Shown here: in pieces, positions 55,653-64,000 of the stretch | Layout: each line of letters opens with the position of its first letter | How positions within the stretch are numbered: the first letter of the stretch is position 1 | Origin: Smithellaceae bacterium | GTDB taxonomy: Bacteria; Desulfobacterota; Syntrophia; Syntrophales; Smithellaceae | Direction: 5' to 3' | DNA: 64,000 nucleotides | Assembly (NCBI GenBank): GCA_030690945.1 | Contig: JAUYFM010000041.1 | Span: 1 to 64,000, forward strand | The notes under the pieces: generated by a model | Seen by the model: the letters and a program-made list of their open reading frames with translations, nothing else | What the model was told of the DNA's origin: nothing | Databases searched by the model: none | Made by a program: the position numbers and the translations under genes

Positions 55653-55783
55653 ATACCAAGTCGCATTCAAAGGATAACGAACCAACGTAGTCCGAACCTC
55701 GGGTCACCTTCAGGTGATTAGGTTCGCGTGTTCAACGGGTCTAAAGACCCGAACTACTGTTAACATTTGAATGCAACTTGGTT
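55653..55783. repeat. Structured repeat, copy 2 (131 bp, inverted ends)
   Basis: It begins ATACCAAGTCGCATTCAAA and ends TTTGAATGCAACTTGGT, a 17-bp terminal stem with one mismatch. Inside are CGAACCT...AGGTTCG and CGGGTC-TAAA-GACCCG hairpins. It is 17 bases longer than copy 1 (36379-36492): the extra bases form a small hairpin (TCACC-TTC-GGTGA type) within the first hairpin loop. It lies between cysS and the ctpA promoter region. Confidence 0.88.
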
Positions 55784-55832
55784 TAAGAATACTGTTGTGG
55801 ACTGGACGCGTGAAAATCGGGAGGCATGTTTC

Positions 55833-57305
55833 CTAATCTATCGACCAGGTTGTCTGGCCTGCCACATCCTTCAAAGTAATATTCTGTGAAGCCAGTTCCT
55901 GGCGGATATCGTCAGCCCGGCTCCAGTCTTTTCCTTCGCGGGCTTTTTGCCGCTCCAGAATCAGCGCTTCTATTTTGGAAACATCCAGGCCGCGTTTCCC
56001 GATTTCCATATCGCGGTCGATGTGGAAGAAGATCTCCGGATCAGACTGAAAAACACCCAGCACATCGCCAAAATGGGTAAATACAACTGTTGCAGTCTCC
56101 AGGATGACCTGCTTGGTTGATACGGGCATCTTCTTTTCCGCAGTCGTAACATTATTAATCAACCGGGCAGTGTCGAAAACATAACCCAAGGCCTGCGCTG
56201 TATTAAAATCATCGTCCAGCGCGGCGTTAAATTTTTCTTTTAATTCATTTAATTTATGAACGTACTCCAACGACGGTGTGGGTAGAAGCTTTTCTTGTGC
56301 TTGCGGGGCTAACGCCCGCGTTTCTTTCATGAGTTGCAGGGCGGTATAGCAGCGAATAAGCGCCGTCCTGGCTTCCTTGAGCGACGCATCCGAATAATCC
56401 ACGGGGCTTCGGTAATGGCTCTGAAGCATAAACAGGCGTAAGGCTTCCGGATGGTATTGTTTGATGATCTCCCGTATCGGAAAGATATTCCCCAGTGATT
56501 TAGACATCTTTTCCGCGTTGATCTTCACAAAACCATTGTGCATCCAATAATTGGCCAAGGGTTTCCCCGTTGCCGCTTGAGATTGAGCGATTTCATTTTC
56601 GTGGTGCGGGAAAACCAAGTCTTCGCCGCCCCCATGAATGTCGAATGTCTCGCCCAGATAGCGCCGGCTCATGGCCGAGCATTCAATGTGCCAGCCTGGC
56701 CTGCCCCTTCCCCACGGACTTTCCCAGAAAGGCTCGCCTTCCTTGCTCTTCTTCCACAGCACAAAATCCAGCGGGTTCCTTTTCTTGTCATTGATGTCCA
56801 CGCGGGCGCCAGCCATCATTTCATCCAGATGACGTCCCGACAATCCACCGTATGCAGGAAAATTATTCACCGCAAAAAATACATCGCCGTCCACCGAGTA
56901 AGCAATGCCTTTTTTCTCCAGCATTGAAATCAGAGCGATCATCTCCGCCATATGCTCGGTCGCCTTTGGCGTCACAGTAGGTGTCAGAACGTTGAGCGCG
57001 GCCATATCTTCATCATGCAGTTTGATATAACGTTCGGCTATTTGAGCGATGCCGACGCCTTCTTTATTTGCCCGATCAATAATCTTGTCGTCAATATCGG
57101 TAAAGTTTTTGACATACGTCACGTTGTAACCACGAGCCTTTAAATGCCGGAAGGCCACGTCAAAAACTACCGCGGCGCGGGCATGACCGACATGGCAGAC
57201 GTCGTATGCCGTAATGCCGCAAACATACATGCCGACAGCACCCTCTTTAATCGGTTGAAGTGTTTCCTTTTGTCTTGTTCTGGTATTAAATATTTTTTGA
57301 GGCAT
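55833..57305 (-). CDS. cysS: Cysteinyl-tRNA synthetase
   Basis: A 490-residue class I synthetase that charges tRNA-Cys. Seen: the zinc-site Cys in MYVCGITAYDVCHVGHARA, where HVGH is the HIGH motif, NFTDIDDKIIDRA, GRGRPGWHIECSAMS for zinc and substrate binding, the HHENEIAQSQAA block, and KMSKSLGN as the KMSKS loop. The length is normal. It lies 15 bases after argC on the same strand. Confidence 0.97.
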   Translation of the reverse strand: MPQKIFNTRTRQKETLQPIKEGAVGMYVCGITAYDVCHVGHARAAVVFDVAFRHLKARGYNVTYVKNFTDIDDKIIDRANKEGVGIAQIAERYIKLHDEDMAALNVLTPTVTPKATEHMAEMIALISMLEKKGIAYSVDGDVFFAVNNFPAYGGLSGRHLDEMMAGARVDINDKKRNPLDFVLWKKSKEGEPFWESPWGRGRPGWHIECSAMSRRYLGETFDIHGGGEDLVFPHHENEIAQSQAATGKPLANYWMHNGFVKINAEKMSKSLGNIFPIREIIKQYHPEALRLFMLQSHYRSPVDYSDASLKEARTALIRCYTALQLMKETRALAPQAQEKLLPTPSLEYVHKLNELKEKFNAALDDDFNTAQALGYVFDTARLINNVTTAEKKMPVSTKQVILETATVVFTHFGDVLGVFQSDPEIFFHIDRDMEIGKRGLDVSKIEALILERQKAREGKDWSRADDIRQELASQNITLKDVAGQTTWSID

Positions 57306-57320
57306 GTTTTATTACTTTCA

Positions 57321-58361
57321 TCAGGGATAAAGCGGAGACATCTGCAAACCACTGCCTTCAGACAGAGAACAGACCAAATTCATGTTCTGCACGGCCTGTC
57401 CGGCAGCTCCCTTGATCAAATTGTCAATGGCGGAAATAATAATCACCCGGTTGGTCCGTGGATCAACAGCTAAACCGATATCGCAGTAGTTTGATCCGCA
57501 AACGGACGAAATATTGGGATACGTCCCGGCAGGGCTTATCCGCACAAATTTTTCCGCAGCATAAGCGGATAGATACAGCGAATGAAGCTCGGCAAGCGTT
57601 ATGTCTTTCGCGAGCGTCGCGTAAACCGTGCTTAAGATACCCCTTTTCACCGGCAATAAATGCGGTGTGAAGGAAATAGCAAATTCCACCCTGGCCAGCG
57701 TGTTGAGTTCCTGCTCAATTTCCGGCGTATGCCTGTGCTTGCCGACTTTATAGGCCTTAAATCCGCCGTCAACTTCGCAAAAAAGCGATCCCACGAGAGG
57801 GTCCCGGCCTGCGCCACTCACACCGGAGGCCGAATCGGCAATGATCGTGGAAACATCCAACAGGTTGTTTTTCAATGCGGGCATCAGGCCCAGAATGATG
57901 CTGGTCGGATAACAACCCGGATTGGCTATCAACCGGGATTTTTTAATCTCCTGCCGGTAAAGCTCAGGAAGCCCATAGACCGCCTGCCCGAAAAGATCGG
58001 CGCTATTGTGTTTGGCGTACCACTTTTCGTAAGTGGCCAGATCTCGCAGGCGATAGTCGGCGGAAAGATCGATCACTTTTTTACCCGCCTTGATAAAGAC
58101 GGGAGCAATGTCCATGGAAACGCCGTGAGGAAGAGCCAGAAAAACCACATCGCAGAGTTTGGCAATCTCCTGGGGTGTTGCGTTTGAATAGGTCAGTGAC
58201 GTTAAGCCGGAAAGCGACGGAAACACGTCCGAAACCTTCACGCCGGCATAGCGCCTGGAGGTAACGGCCATCAATTCCGCTTGCGGATGCCCGGATAAAA
58301 TTCTAATGAGTTCCTGACCTGTGTAACCGCTGGCCCCGAAAATCGCTGCTTTAATTTTCAT
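57321..58361 (-). CDS. argC: N-acetyl-gamma-glutamyl-phosphate reductase
   Basis: A 346-residue NADP enzyme of arginine synthesis that reduces N-acetylglutamyl phosphate to the semialdehyde. Seen: the N-terminal [25 protein letters not shown], the catalytic Cys in [34 protein letters not shown] and [21 protein letters not shown] lies before the ATG. It follows the rpsI terminator, so it either has its own promoter or depends on read-through. Confidence 0.95.
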   Translation of the reverse strand: MKIKAAIFGASGYTGQELIRILSGHPQAELMAVTSRRYAGVKVSDVFPSLSGLTSLTYSNATPQEIAKLCDVVFLALPHGVSMDIAPVFIKAGKKVIDLSADYRLRDLATYEKWYAKHNSADLFGQAVYGLPELYRQEIKKSRLIANPGCYPTSIILGLMPALKNNLLDVSTIIADSASGVSGAGRDPLVGSLFCEVDGGFKAYKVGKHRHTPEIEQELNTLARVEFAISFTPHLLPVKRGILSTVYATLAKDITLAELHSLYLSAYAAEKFVRISPAGTYPNISSVCGSNYCDIGLAVDPRTNRVIIISAIDNLIKGAAGQAVQNMNLVCSLSEGSGLQMSPLYP

Positions 58362-58370
58362 AAAAACTCC

Positions 58371-58400
58371 AAAAAAAAGGGAGGCCTGAAAGCCCCCCTT
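58371..58400 (-). terminator. Rho-independent terminator after rpsI
   Basis: On the minus strand AAGGGGGGC, a 6-base loop and GCCTCCCTT (one G-T pair) are followed directly by a T-run. It stands between rpsI (stop at 58407) and argC (start at 58361). Confidence 0.85.
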
Positions 58401-58406
58401 GGATGA

Positions 58407-58799
58407 TTAGCGTTTGGAGAATTGGAATTTCTTGCGGGCTCCCGGTTGTCCATATTTTTTTCTTTCAACGACGCGGGCGTCACGTGTTAAAAAACCTGCC
58501 TTTTTCAGTATGGGGCGCAACTCGGCGTCATATTCCAGAAGCGCTTTGGAAATGCCATGTTTGACAGCTCCCGCTTGTCCCGCGACACCACCGCCGCCGA
58601 CATTGATATAAAAATCAAACTGATCGTTCTTGCCGGTGATATCCAGAGGCTGACGAATGATCATTTTCAGGCTGGGACGGGAAAAATATTCCTCATAATT
58701 TCTCTTGTTAACCACGATATTGCCACTACCTGCTTTCATATAGACACGGGCAATAGCGCTCTTTCTCTTACCGGTTGCATAAAAACGTTGTACTGTCAT
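58407..58799 (-). CDS. rpsI: Ribosomal protein S9
   Basis: A 130-residue small-subunit protein. Seen: [39 protein letters not shown], the [20 protein letters not shown] block, and the basic tail [17 protein letters not shown], which reaches the P-site tRNA. The start is ATG 58799 after GGGAGAAG; a longer frame start at 58811 is less likely. It follows rplM in the conserved pair. Confidence 0.97.
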   Translation of the reverse strand: MTVQRFYATGKRKSAIARVYMKAGSGNIVVNKRNYEEYFSRPSLKMIIRQPLDITGKNDQFDFYINVGGGGVAGQAGAVKHGISKALLEYDAELRPILKKAGFLTRDARVVERKKYGQPGARKKFQFSKR

Positions 58800-58845
58800 G
58801 ACTTCTCCCATAAAAATATAATCAATTCTTCAGAGTTCCGGGGAA

Positions 58846-59274
58846 TTAAACCGCTAATGCCTGTGGACACTGGGCTTCATGCGGATGCGCATTGCCGCTG
58901 TAAACCTTTAGTTTCTTAAGCATTCTTCTACCCAGATTATTCTTGGGCAACATGCCGGCCACGGCAATGCGAATTAAATTTTCCGGCTTTTCCGCCAGCA
59001 TTTTACCAGCGGCCGTTTCTCTTAACCCTCCCGGATAACCGGAATAGGAATAATAAATTTTATCGGTAAGCTTTTTGCCGGTCAGGGCAATCTTTTCGGC
59101 ATTAACCACCACGATAAAATCGCCGGTATCGACATGCGGCGTATAAATAGCTTTGTGCTTGCCCCGAAGGCGCAAGGCAATCTGGCTAGCCAACCTTCCT
59201 AATACTTTACCGGATGCATCGACCATGTACCAGTCTTGTTTTGTCTCTTCTGCCTTCGCTGAAAATGTTTTCAT
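58846..59274 (-). CDS. rplM: Ribosomal protein L13
   Basis: A 142-residue large-subunit protein. Seen: [60 protein letters not shown], and [19 protein letters not shown] with the ending [11 protein letters not shown]. It is the first gene of the rplM-rpsI operon with a clear promoter just upstream. Confidence 0.97.
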   Translation of the reverse strand: MKTFSAKAEETKQDWYMVDASGKVLGRLASQIALRLRGKHKAIYTPHVDTGDFIVVVNAEKIALTGKKLTDKIYYSYSGYPGGLRETAAGKMLAEKPENLIRIAVAGMLPKNNLGRRMLKKLKVYSGNAHPHEAQCPQALAV

Positions 59275-59309
59275 AATAAACCACCACTTAGTTAAAAATT
59301 TAAAGACGT

Positions 59310-59338
59310 AAACTATGCAATTCCCGTCTGTTTGTCAA
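59310..59338 (-). promoter_or_regulatory. Promoter of rplM-rpsI
   Basis: On the minus strand TTGACA (plus 59333-59338), a 17-base spacer, then TAGTTT (plus 59310-59315). About 35 bases separate the -10 from the rplM start. AT-rich DNA lies upstream. Confidence 0.75.
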
Positions 59339-59432
59339 GAAAAATATTTGAATCACAATATAATTTCCAATACCGGTCAGGTCTGATGACCAAAACAATA
59401 AATAGCATAATCCGTGACAGACAAATACATCA

Positions 59433-61667
59433 TCAAATTCCTAGCATACCTAATCCGGCCAGGGATATTTTCAGCATAATTCTTTCATCATCGTGTGTCT
59501 TGGTATAGGTCACTCCCACGCCCCAGCATTGCTCCGTATAGACCAGCCCAACCGTATTTTCCACGGTCTGATTGTTAAACTGATCAAGCCGGATAACGAA
59601 TTGGCCACTCAGGCGCTCGGTGATGACCGCTTTTAAGTCCATGTTAATCTCTTCGATGGAATCCCGCGTATAACGGTAACCAAACGTCAGCTTATCGCCG
59701 CGCCAGTCGCTGATGCCCAGATCATAGTTCATTTCTTTCCAGCCGCTGTAGGGACTATATTTATTACGGGCCGCAAAGGACAAATAAGAATGGGGCTTCA
59801 GATCAAGCTCCATCCCTATATCCGACATGGGTCGCCTATCCCCGGTGGAGCCTGCCATCTCTTTTTTAGCTTCGTTAATGTCATAGACCTGAAACAGCTT
59901 GAAACGCAATAATTCCAGATAACTACCCATCCCGGTTTTGTCTTTGACCCGGGCGGTAACCGTATTGGTAAGAGACCAGGCCAACGCGTTTTGTTCGGTT
60001 AAAACATTTGTGTTATTGATATTAAAAGACGTGAAAGGATCGAGCAACGAACTTATCTTCTGCAAATAATCGGGAATGTTGTCTTGCCGGACACCGGGCG
60101 TATAGGAATAAAGAACTTCGGGTTTGATTTCATGCCGGACTTTGTCCCAGTTCAGAATACTGACATCGAAAACGCGGGAGAGCCGACTGCTGACCGTTAG
60201 GCCGGCATTATAAATCGTGCGGCTGCCACTTCTATTTTCGGAATCAGCCGCATTGTCTTCACGGTTCCAATAGATTTCCCGCACATTGAGTTGAGGGGTG
60301 ATCTTCGCATAGCTGGAAATGTTAAAAGGCAGTGAAATCGTCGGCGAAAGATCAACATAGTGTCCTCTGGATCCTTCGCCCCGGTAAAAATAGTCATAAT
60401 GACCGGCAAACTCAAAATACACTGGTGTGGAAAAAAGCGGCTGTTTGATGGCGGTCAAAACGATCTCCGGATACTGCTGCAAGGTCCGGTCATTATTGTT
60501 CACCGCAAAATCGTCCGTTGAGCTGACGCGCGCCATCACATTATAGTTATTCCATCCCTTGAACACACGCGCCGATGATTCGAGGGAACGCAGGGACTCA
60601 TTCCCTTGAAAAGAAATTTTCCGAAACGGGTCTTCCTCTGAACCGGCAGAATGAGTCAAATAATAGTTATGAGCATTAAAATCACGAAAATACCACGCAT
60701 CGGAAACACGACGCAAATCCGTCCGGACATAAAATTGCGAATCAAAATTCGTCTGATGATTGGCCATGAAAGACCAACGCCTGTGCATCTCCTGCCAGTC
60801 GCGGCTTAACGTGTTGCCGATGGTCTCCGTAACGTGTTTGTTGTCTTCCATGTAGTCGCCATAGAGCGTGCCAAAAGACTTGCTGCCAGCGAAATACCGG
60901 AATTCCGCGCCTTCTTTAAATCCTCTTTTTTCGATGTAACGCGAATAAAATGTCGCGTCCATTTGGGGATTAATCGCCCAGAAAAAAGGAATCTCGACAT
61001 CCACACCGTCTTTATCCCTGGAGTAGGCAAGATAAGGGAAAAGTAATCCTGTCTGGCGCTTGGTTTTCGCGGGAAACGCGATGAGGGGGGTATAGATTAC
61101 CGGCACGCCTTTGGTCAGCAAGCGGGCATTCTTCACCCAGCCATACCCTTCAACGGTCACTTTCATTTCCGATCCGGCCAGTTGCCAATCGGGATTATCG
61201 CCGTCACAGGTAGTGGCCAAAGGCTTTTCAATAAGATAGCTATTCTCGCCGGTTTTCTCGATCCTGTCCCCTTTTATGTAGAAATGATTGCGCGCGTAAA
61301 AGGCTTTGGCGTTATAGGCCGCACCGGTTTTATCCTGCACATTAACAACTATTTTATCGCCCGCGAGCGAATCCTCCGCCATCTTCAGAAATGCACCGCC
61401 CTCGGCAGTCGCAAGATTATTCTTTCGATCAAACTCAACGTTGGCAGCGGTTAAGACACCATCGCCATAAGTTATGACGACATTGCCAAAAGCCGAATAA
61501 ACATCGCGTTCGTTATCGTAAGACAGGTTATCCGCTTCGATCTTTACCGGTGCGTCAGCGGGCACTTTAACATCCTGAGCAAAAATATTGCTGCTCACGC
61601 ACAGGACAAAAATCGCCCCCGTTACCATTCCGGTATATTGTCCCAATCTGATCGGCAAATTCATCAA
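59433..61667 (-). CDS. lptD: LPS-assembly outer-membrane protein LptD
   Basis: A 744-residue outer-membrane protein that inserts LPS into the outer leaflet with LptE. The signal peptide covers about 1-31 (GAIFVLCVSSNIFAQ). An OstA-like jellyroll (about 40-165; IEADNLSYDNERDVYSAFGN, VITYGDGVLTAANVEFDRK) is followed by a beta-barrel (about 200-744) starting at IYTPLIAFPAKTKRQTGLLF, with alternating aromatic strands and a final ERIMLKISLAGLGMLGI. No LptE is visible nearby. It is the third gene after the MBL hydrolase and folC. Confidence 0.94.
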   Translation of the reverse strand: MMNLPIRLGQYTGMVTGAIFVLCVSSNIFAQDVKVPADAPVKIEADNLSYDNERDVYSAFGNVVITYGDGVLTAANVEFDRKNNLATAEGGAFLKMAEDSLAGDKIVVNVQDKTGAAYNAKAFYARNHFYIKGDRIEKTGENSYLIEKPLATTCDGDNPDWQLAGSEMKVTVEGYGWVKNARLLTKGVPVIYTPLIAFPAKTKRQTGLLFPYLAYSRDKDGVDVEIPFFWAINPQMDATFYSRYIEKRGFKEGAEFRYFAGSKSFGTLYGDYMEDNKHVTETIGNTLSRDWQEMHRRWSFMANHQTNFDSQFYVRTDLRRVSDAWYFRDFNAHNYYLTHSAGSEEDPFRKISFQGNESLRSLESSARVFKGWNNYNVMARVSSTDDFAVNNNDRTLQQYPEIVLTAIKQPLFSTPVYFEFAGHYDYFYRGEGSRGHYVDLSPTISLPFNISSYAKITPQLNVREIYWNREDNAADSENRSGSRTIYNAGLTVSSRLSRVFDVSILNWDKVRHEIKPEVLYSYTPGVRQDNIPDYLQKISSLLDPFTSFNINNTNVLTEQNALAWSLTNTVTARVKDKTGMGSYLELLRFKLFQVYDINEAKKEMAGSTGDRRPMSDIGMELDLKPHSYLSFAARNKYSPYSGWKEMNYDLGISDWRGDKLTFGYRYTRDSIEEINMDLKAVITERLSGQFVIRLDQFNNQTVENTVGLVYTEQCWGVGVTYTKTHDDERIMLKISLAGLGMLGI

Positions 61668-61784
61668 CCTTGTTTATGATTCTTGAATCATAACGGAAAT
61701 TATCACCCGAGCATGCGCCGGGCAAGCTGACCGTTCCCTGTTCCTTATACTTCACGCTTCGCACTCTTGTATGCGCTTCGTCCC

Positions 61785-63056
61785 TTACCACAAGAACGCA
61801 TTTGATGAAATGTCTGTTTTAACCTCTCCGGCAAGATAAAGCGAACCACAAGCTAAGATCAAATCGTTTTCACCGGCGTATTGGAGCGCCTGCCGAACGG
61901 ATGCAGTTACACTGTCGGATATCAGGGCCGGATAACCGAGGCTCTCCAGGAATGCCGCCAGTACCGTTGGCGGCACAGCGCGCTTCGTCTTTAACAGCGG
62001 CAAAAGTATCTGATGAGTCAGCGGCGCTATCTTGCGCATCATCCGGCGATAATCCTTATCGGTCAGAGCGCTGAAGATTAGGATCAGCCGACGGCTGGAG
62101 AAATCCTTTCCCAATGCGCGGCAAAGCGATACGATGCCCGCCGGATTATGCGCGCCGTCCAGCAGGAACAGCGGACTTGGCCGCAGGACTTCCAGTCTTG
62201 CCTCCCAGCGGGTTTGCGCCAGTCCCTTCTGAACAGCCTGATCATCAATCCGGTAACCCTTCTTCTCCAAAATTTCAATGGCTGCCAGGGCCAGGGCTGC
62301 ATTGGACAGCTGATGCGGCCCCCGCAGAGGCATGGTAAGTTGGTTAATTTTACGGCTTTGTCCTTCATACGATATTGATTCGTCCTGATGGATTTTCATT
62401 TTAAAATCAATACCGAGACGCAGAAGCCCGGCCTGCTGTTTGTGACATATCCCGTTAAAAACATCGATGACTTTTCTTTGTGTCGCAGCAGTGACACAAA
62501 CCCCGTTTTTTTTGATGATCCCGGCTTTTTCACGGGCAATCGCTTCCAGCGTTTTACCCAGATAGGCCGTATGCTCCAACGCGATATTGGTGATCACCGA
62601 AACCAGCGGCCGACAGATATTGGTTGCATCCAGCCTTCCGCCTAAGCCCACTTCCAGAACGGCAATATCCACTTTCCGGCGGGAAAAATAAAGAAAAGCG
62701 GCAGCCGTCAAGCACTCAAAATAAGTAACCGGCTGCACGGCGTGATCTTTGATCTCAGCAATCAGCCCTCCCAGGTCCTTGCGGGATATTTTTATTCCAT
62801 TGATGACGATTCTTTCACGAATATCGATCAGATGCGGCGATGTATAGAGACCTGCTTTTAAACCTGTTTGCTGCAGAATCGAAGCCAGCATGGCGGCGGT
62901 GGATCCCTTGCCGTTGGTGCCGGCAATTAAGACCGAATGAAATGAGTCCTGCGGATTCCCCATCCGAGACAACAATTCATTGATCGCCTCCAGGCCAAAA
63001 CGCATCACGTCAATATTCAGGCCGGAAAGATAGGCGTCGGGATTAAATTTATTCAT
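61785..63056 (-). CDS. folC: Folylpolyglutamate/dihydrofolate synthase FolC
   Basis: A 423-residue Mur-ligase-like enzyme that adds glutamate to folates and may also make dihydrofolate. Seen: the P-loop IAGTNGKGSTAAMLASIL, YTSPHLIDIRERI, LEVGLGGRLDATNI, ITNIALEHTAYLGKTLEAIA and LLDGAHNPAGIVSL with a C-terminal domain containing LILIFSALTDKDYRRMM. It lies 15 bases after the MBL gene. The 3' flank holds a fragment of the TTCACGCTTC repeat. Confidence 0.93.
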   Translation of the reverse strand: MNKFNPDAYLSGLNIDVMRFGLEAINELLSRMGNPQDSFHSVLIAGTNGKGSTAAMLASILQQTGLKAGLYTSPHLIDIRERIVINGIKISRKDLGGLIAEIKDHAVQPVTYFECLTAAAFLYFSRRKVDIAVLEVGLGGRLDATNICRPLVSVITNIALEHTAYLGKTLEAIAREKAGIIKKNGVCVTAATQRKVIDVFNGICHKQQAGLLRLGIDFKMKIHQDESISYEGQSRKINQLTMPLRGPHQLSNAALALAAIEILEKKGYRIDDQAVQKGLAQTRWEARLEVLRPSPLFLLDGAHNPAGIVSLCRALGKDFSSRRLILIFSALTDKDYRRMMRKIAPLTHQILLPLLKTKRAVPPTVLAAFLESLGYPALISDSVTASVRQALQYAGENDLILACGSLYLAGEVKTDISSNAFLW

Positions 63057-63071
63057 GGGATTGCCTGTTAA

Positions 63072-63839
63072 TTATATTCGAATGACCTGACCATCTTCAA
63101 TGATGCGGATTTTCTTATCCCCGATTGCCGCGATTTCTCGGCGAATCGCCTCGGCATACTGGGACTTCATGTGATAAAGATAAATCTCCGGTTTTGCGTC
63201 TTTCAATTTTTTCAGTTCCGCCGCGAGCGTCACCGGCGTGAGGTGCCCGGTTTTATCCGCGATACCTTGCATGCTGCCGGGCAGGGACGTTTCCACAAAA
63301 ATCGCCCGCAACCCCTTCACGGTCCTGGCGACTTTCCAGACATCCTCTGTGGGCCCCGTGTCGCCGAGGAAAAGAACCGCCTTGTCTTTCGACTCCATCA
63401 TGTATCCCATGGTTTCCACGGTATGATGAACACCCATCGCCCGCACCTGCCAATCGCCCAATATTTTTTTTCTACCGGGCGTGAGAATCTCAAACTTAAT
63501 CAGCGGCGCTTTGGCGCTGGGAATTTTGGAGAAATCAGGCCAGATAATATTATTGAACAAATGGCGGCGGATATTTTCAATAATCCCCCGGCTGCTGCAG
63601 ACAATCAGCGGTCTTTCCCGTTTCGCATAATAAAGATTATCCGCAAGAAACATGATGTCGCGCACATGATCCAGATGGGTGTGTGTTACAAAAATGTAAT
63701 CAATGCGGAGTTGTTCCTCCATTGTCAACACGGGCGTGACAGTCCCCGCATCGATTAAGATATTTTTTTCAATCAGGAAACTTGTTGTATTGTGATAAGG
63801 CAGTTGTGACCCGTGGCAACCCAATACCCGTATCTTCAT
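63072..63839 (-). CDS. MBL-fold hydrolase, cyclic-nucleotide phosphodiesterase-like
   Basis: A 255-residue metallo-beta-lactamase fold protein. Seen: the zinc motif THTHLDHVRD, LIDAGTVTPVL, GVHHTVETMGYMM (third ligand His), FLGDTGPTEDVW (Asp ligand), and a final YLYHMKSQYAEAI with His. The form with HTHLDHV and the loose LGCHGSQLP start is close to class II cAMP phosphodiesterases and RNase Z-like proteins; the substrate is unknown. The start at 63839 has GAGGA upstream; a longer frame runs to 63911. First gene of a set with folC and lptD. Confidence 0.8.
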   Translation of the reverse strand: MKIRVLGCHGSQLPYHNTTSFLIEKNILIDAGTVTPVLTMEEQLRIDYIFVTHTHLDHVRDIMFLADNLYYAKRERPLIVCSSRGIIENIRRHLFNNIIWPDFSKIPSAKAPLIKFEILTPGRKKILGDWQVRAMGVHHTVETMGYMMESKDKAVLFLGDTGPTEDVWKVARTVKGLRAIFVETSLPGSMQGIADKTGHLTPVTLAAELKKLKDAKPEIYLYHMKSQYAEAIRREIAAIGDKKIRIIEDGQVIRI

Positions 63840-63911
63840 GTAGAGATCCTCGACGTCCATGATACTGGAATAATCGAGAATGAGGATACCATACCTTCGG
63901 CAGGCAGGCAA

Positions 63912-64000
63912 TGATTTTGTAACGTCTCTTTTAGGCTACAGCTATGATTGGTTGCATACGGACGGTTTATTCTCGCGACGCGGCGATCCCGAAGCACCAG
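63912..64000. other. Right window edge, no gene recognised
   Basis: Eighty-nine bases upstream of the MBL gene hold no recognisable gene in any frame. The window ends here. Confidence 0.4.

Noticed and set aside
1-64000. tRNA or rRNA genes
   Set aside because: I looked in the gaps for cloverleaf ends, TTCRANYC loops and rRNA core motifs and recognised none; a dedicated tRNA scan would settle it.

Overview
The window looks like a chromosomal segment of a Gram-negative, anaerobic bacterium of the former Deltaproteobacteria (Desulfobacterota), possibly near the Syntrophus/Smithella group. This assignment is an inference from gene content and protein style, not a computed placement. The evidence is an outer-membrane toolkit (LptD, Tol-Pal, many lipoproteins), a meso-diaminopimelate type cell-wall cluster, a selenocysteine elongation factor, a classical menaquinone operon, and REP-like repeats in several gaps. 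Almost all the DNA is ordinary core genome. The accessory material is confined to short gaps.

Layout. (1) 1-5700, minus strand: a three-gene signalling set (Cache/PAS histidine kinase, single-domain response regulator, REC-PAS-HD-GYP protein), with its spacers full of short GTGAAGCG-type repeats. (2) 5.7-10.5 kb: an M24 peptidase-like protein with an SCP2 protein, a nucleotidyltransferase (MNT) gene behind a wrecked HEPN partner, and a B12-binding radical SAM protein. (3) 10.5-27.6 kb, minus strand: the complete dcw cluster in the order mraZ-rsmH-ftsL-ftsI-murEF-mraY-murD-ftsW-murG-murC-murB-ftsQ-ftsA-ftsZ. MurE and MurF are one fused polypeptide. The leader of mraZ holds a strong sigma-70-type promoter and three GTGG boxes at exact 10-bp spacing, which is the expected MraZ operator. 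(4) 27.8-32.4 kb: mltG and ruvX (minus), then selB and a YhaM-like OB/HD nuclease gene (plus). (5) 32.4-35.9 kb: a lipoprotein gene (minus), then the EF-P set kamA/epmB-like, efp, epmA. (6) 35.9-37.0 kb: a gene-free junkyard with two transposase remnants and one copy of a structured 114-131 bp repeat. (7) 37.0-45.4 kb: menF-menD-menB-menC-menE-menH-menA, tightly overlapping. (8) 45.5-50.5 kb: tolQ-tolR-tolA-tolB-pal-cpoB, ending in a clear terminator. (9) 50.6-55.5 kb, minus strand: a LolB/DUF4292-like lipoprotein, a TPR lipoprotein, a divergent polysaccharide deacetylase and a CtpA protease. (10) 55.6-59.3 kb: the second copy of the structured repeat, then cysS, argC, rpsI and rplM (minus). 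(11) 59.4-63.9 kb, minus strand: lptD, folC and an MBL-fold hydrolase.

How the parts work together. The dcw genes make lipid II and the divisome, MltG trims nascent glycan, and Tol-Pal with CpoB couples wall constriction to the outer membrane that LptD supplies with LPS. The men operon makes 1,4-dihydroxy-2-naphthoate and its prenylated form for an anaerobic electron-transport quinone; the final methyltransferase (MenG/UbiE) is not here. The EF-P trio would make and attach beta-lysine to EF-P Lys32.

No tRNA, rRNA or CRISPR array was recognised. The most notable points are the MurE-MurF fusion, the textbook MraZ operator, the contiguous EF-P modification locus, the two-copy structured repeat whose copies differ by a hairpin inserted in a hairpin loop, and the HEPN toxin deleted down to its two ends beside an intact MNT gene. 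I did not find a convincing wholly new multi-gene system.
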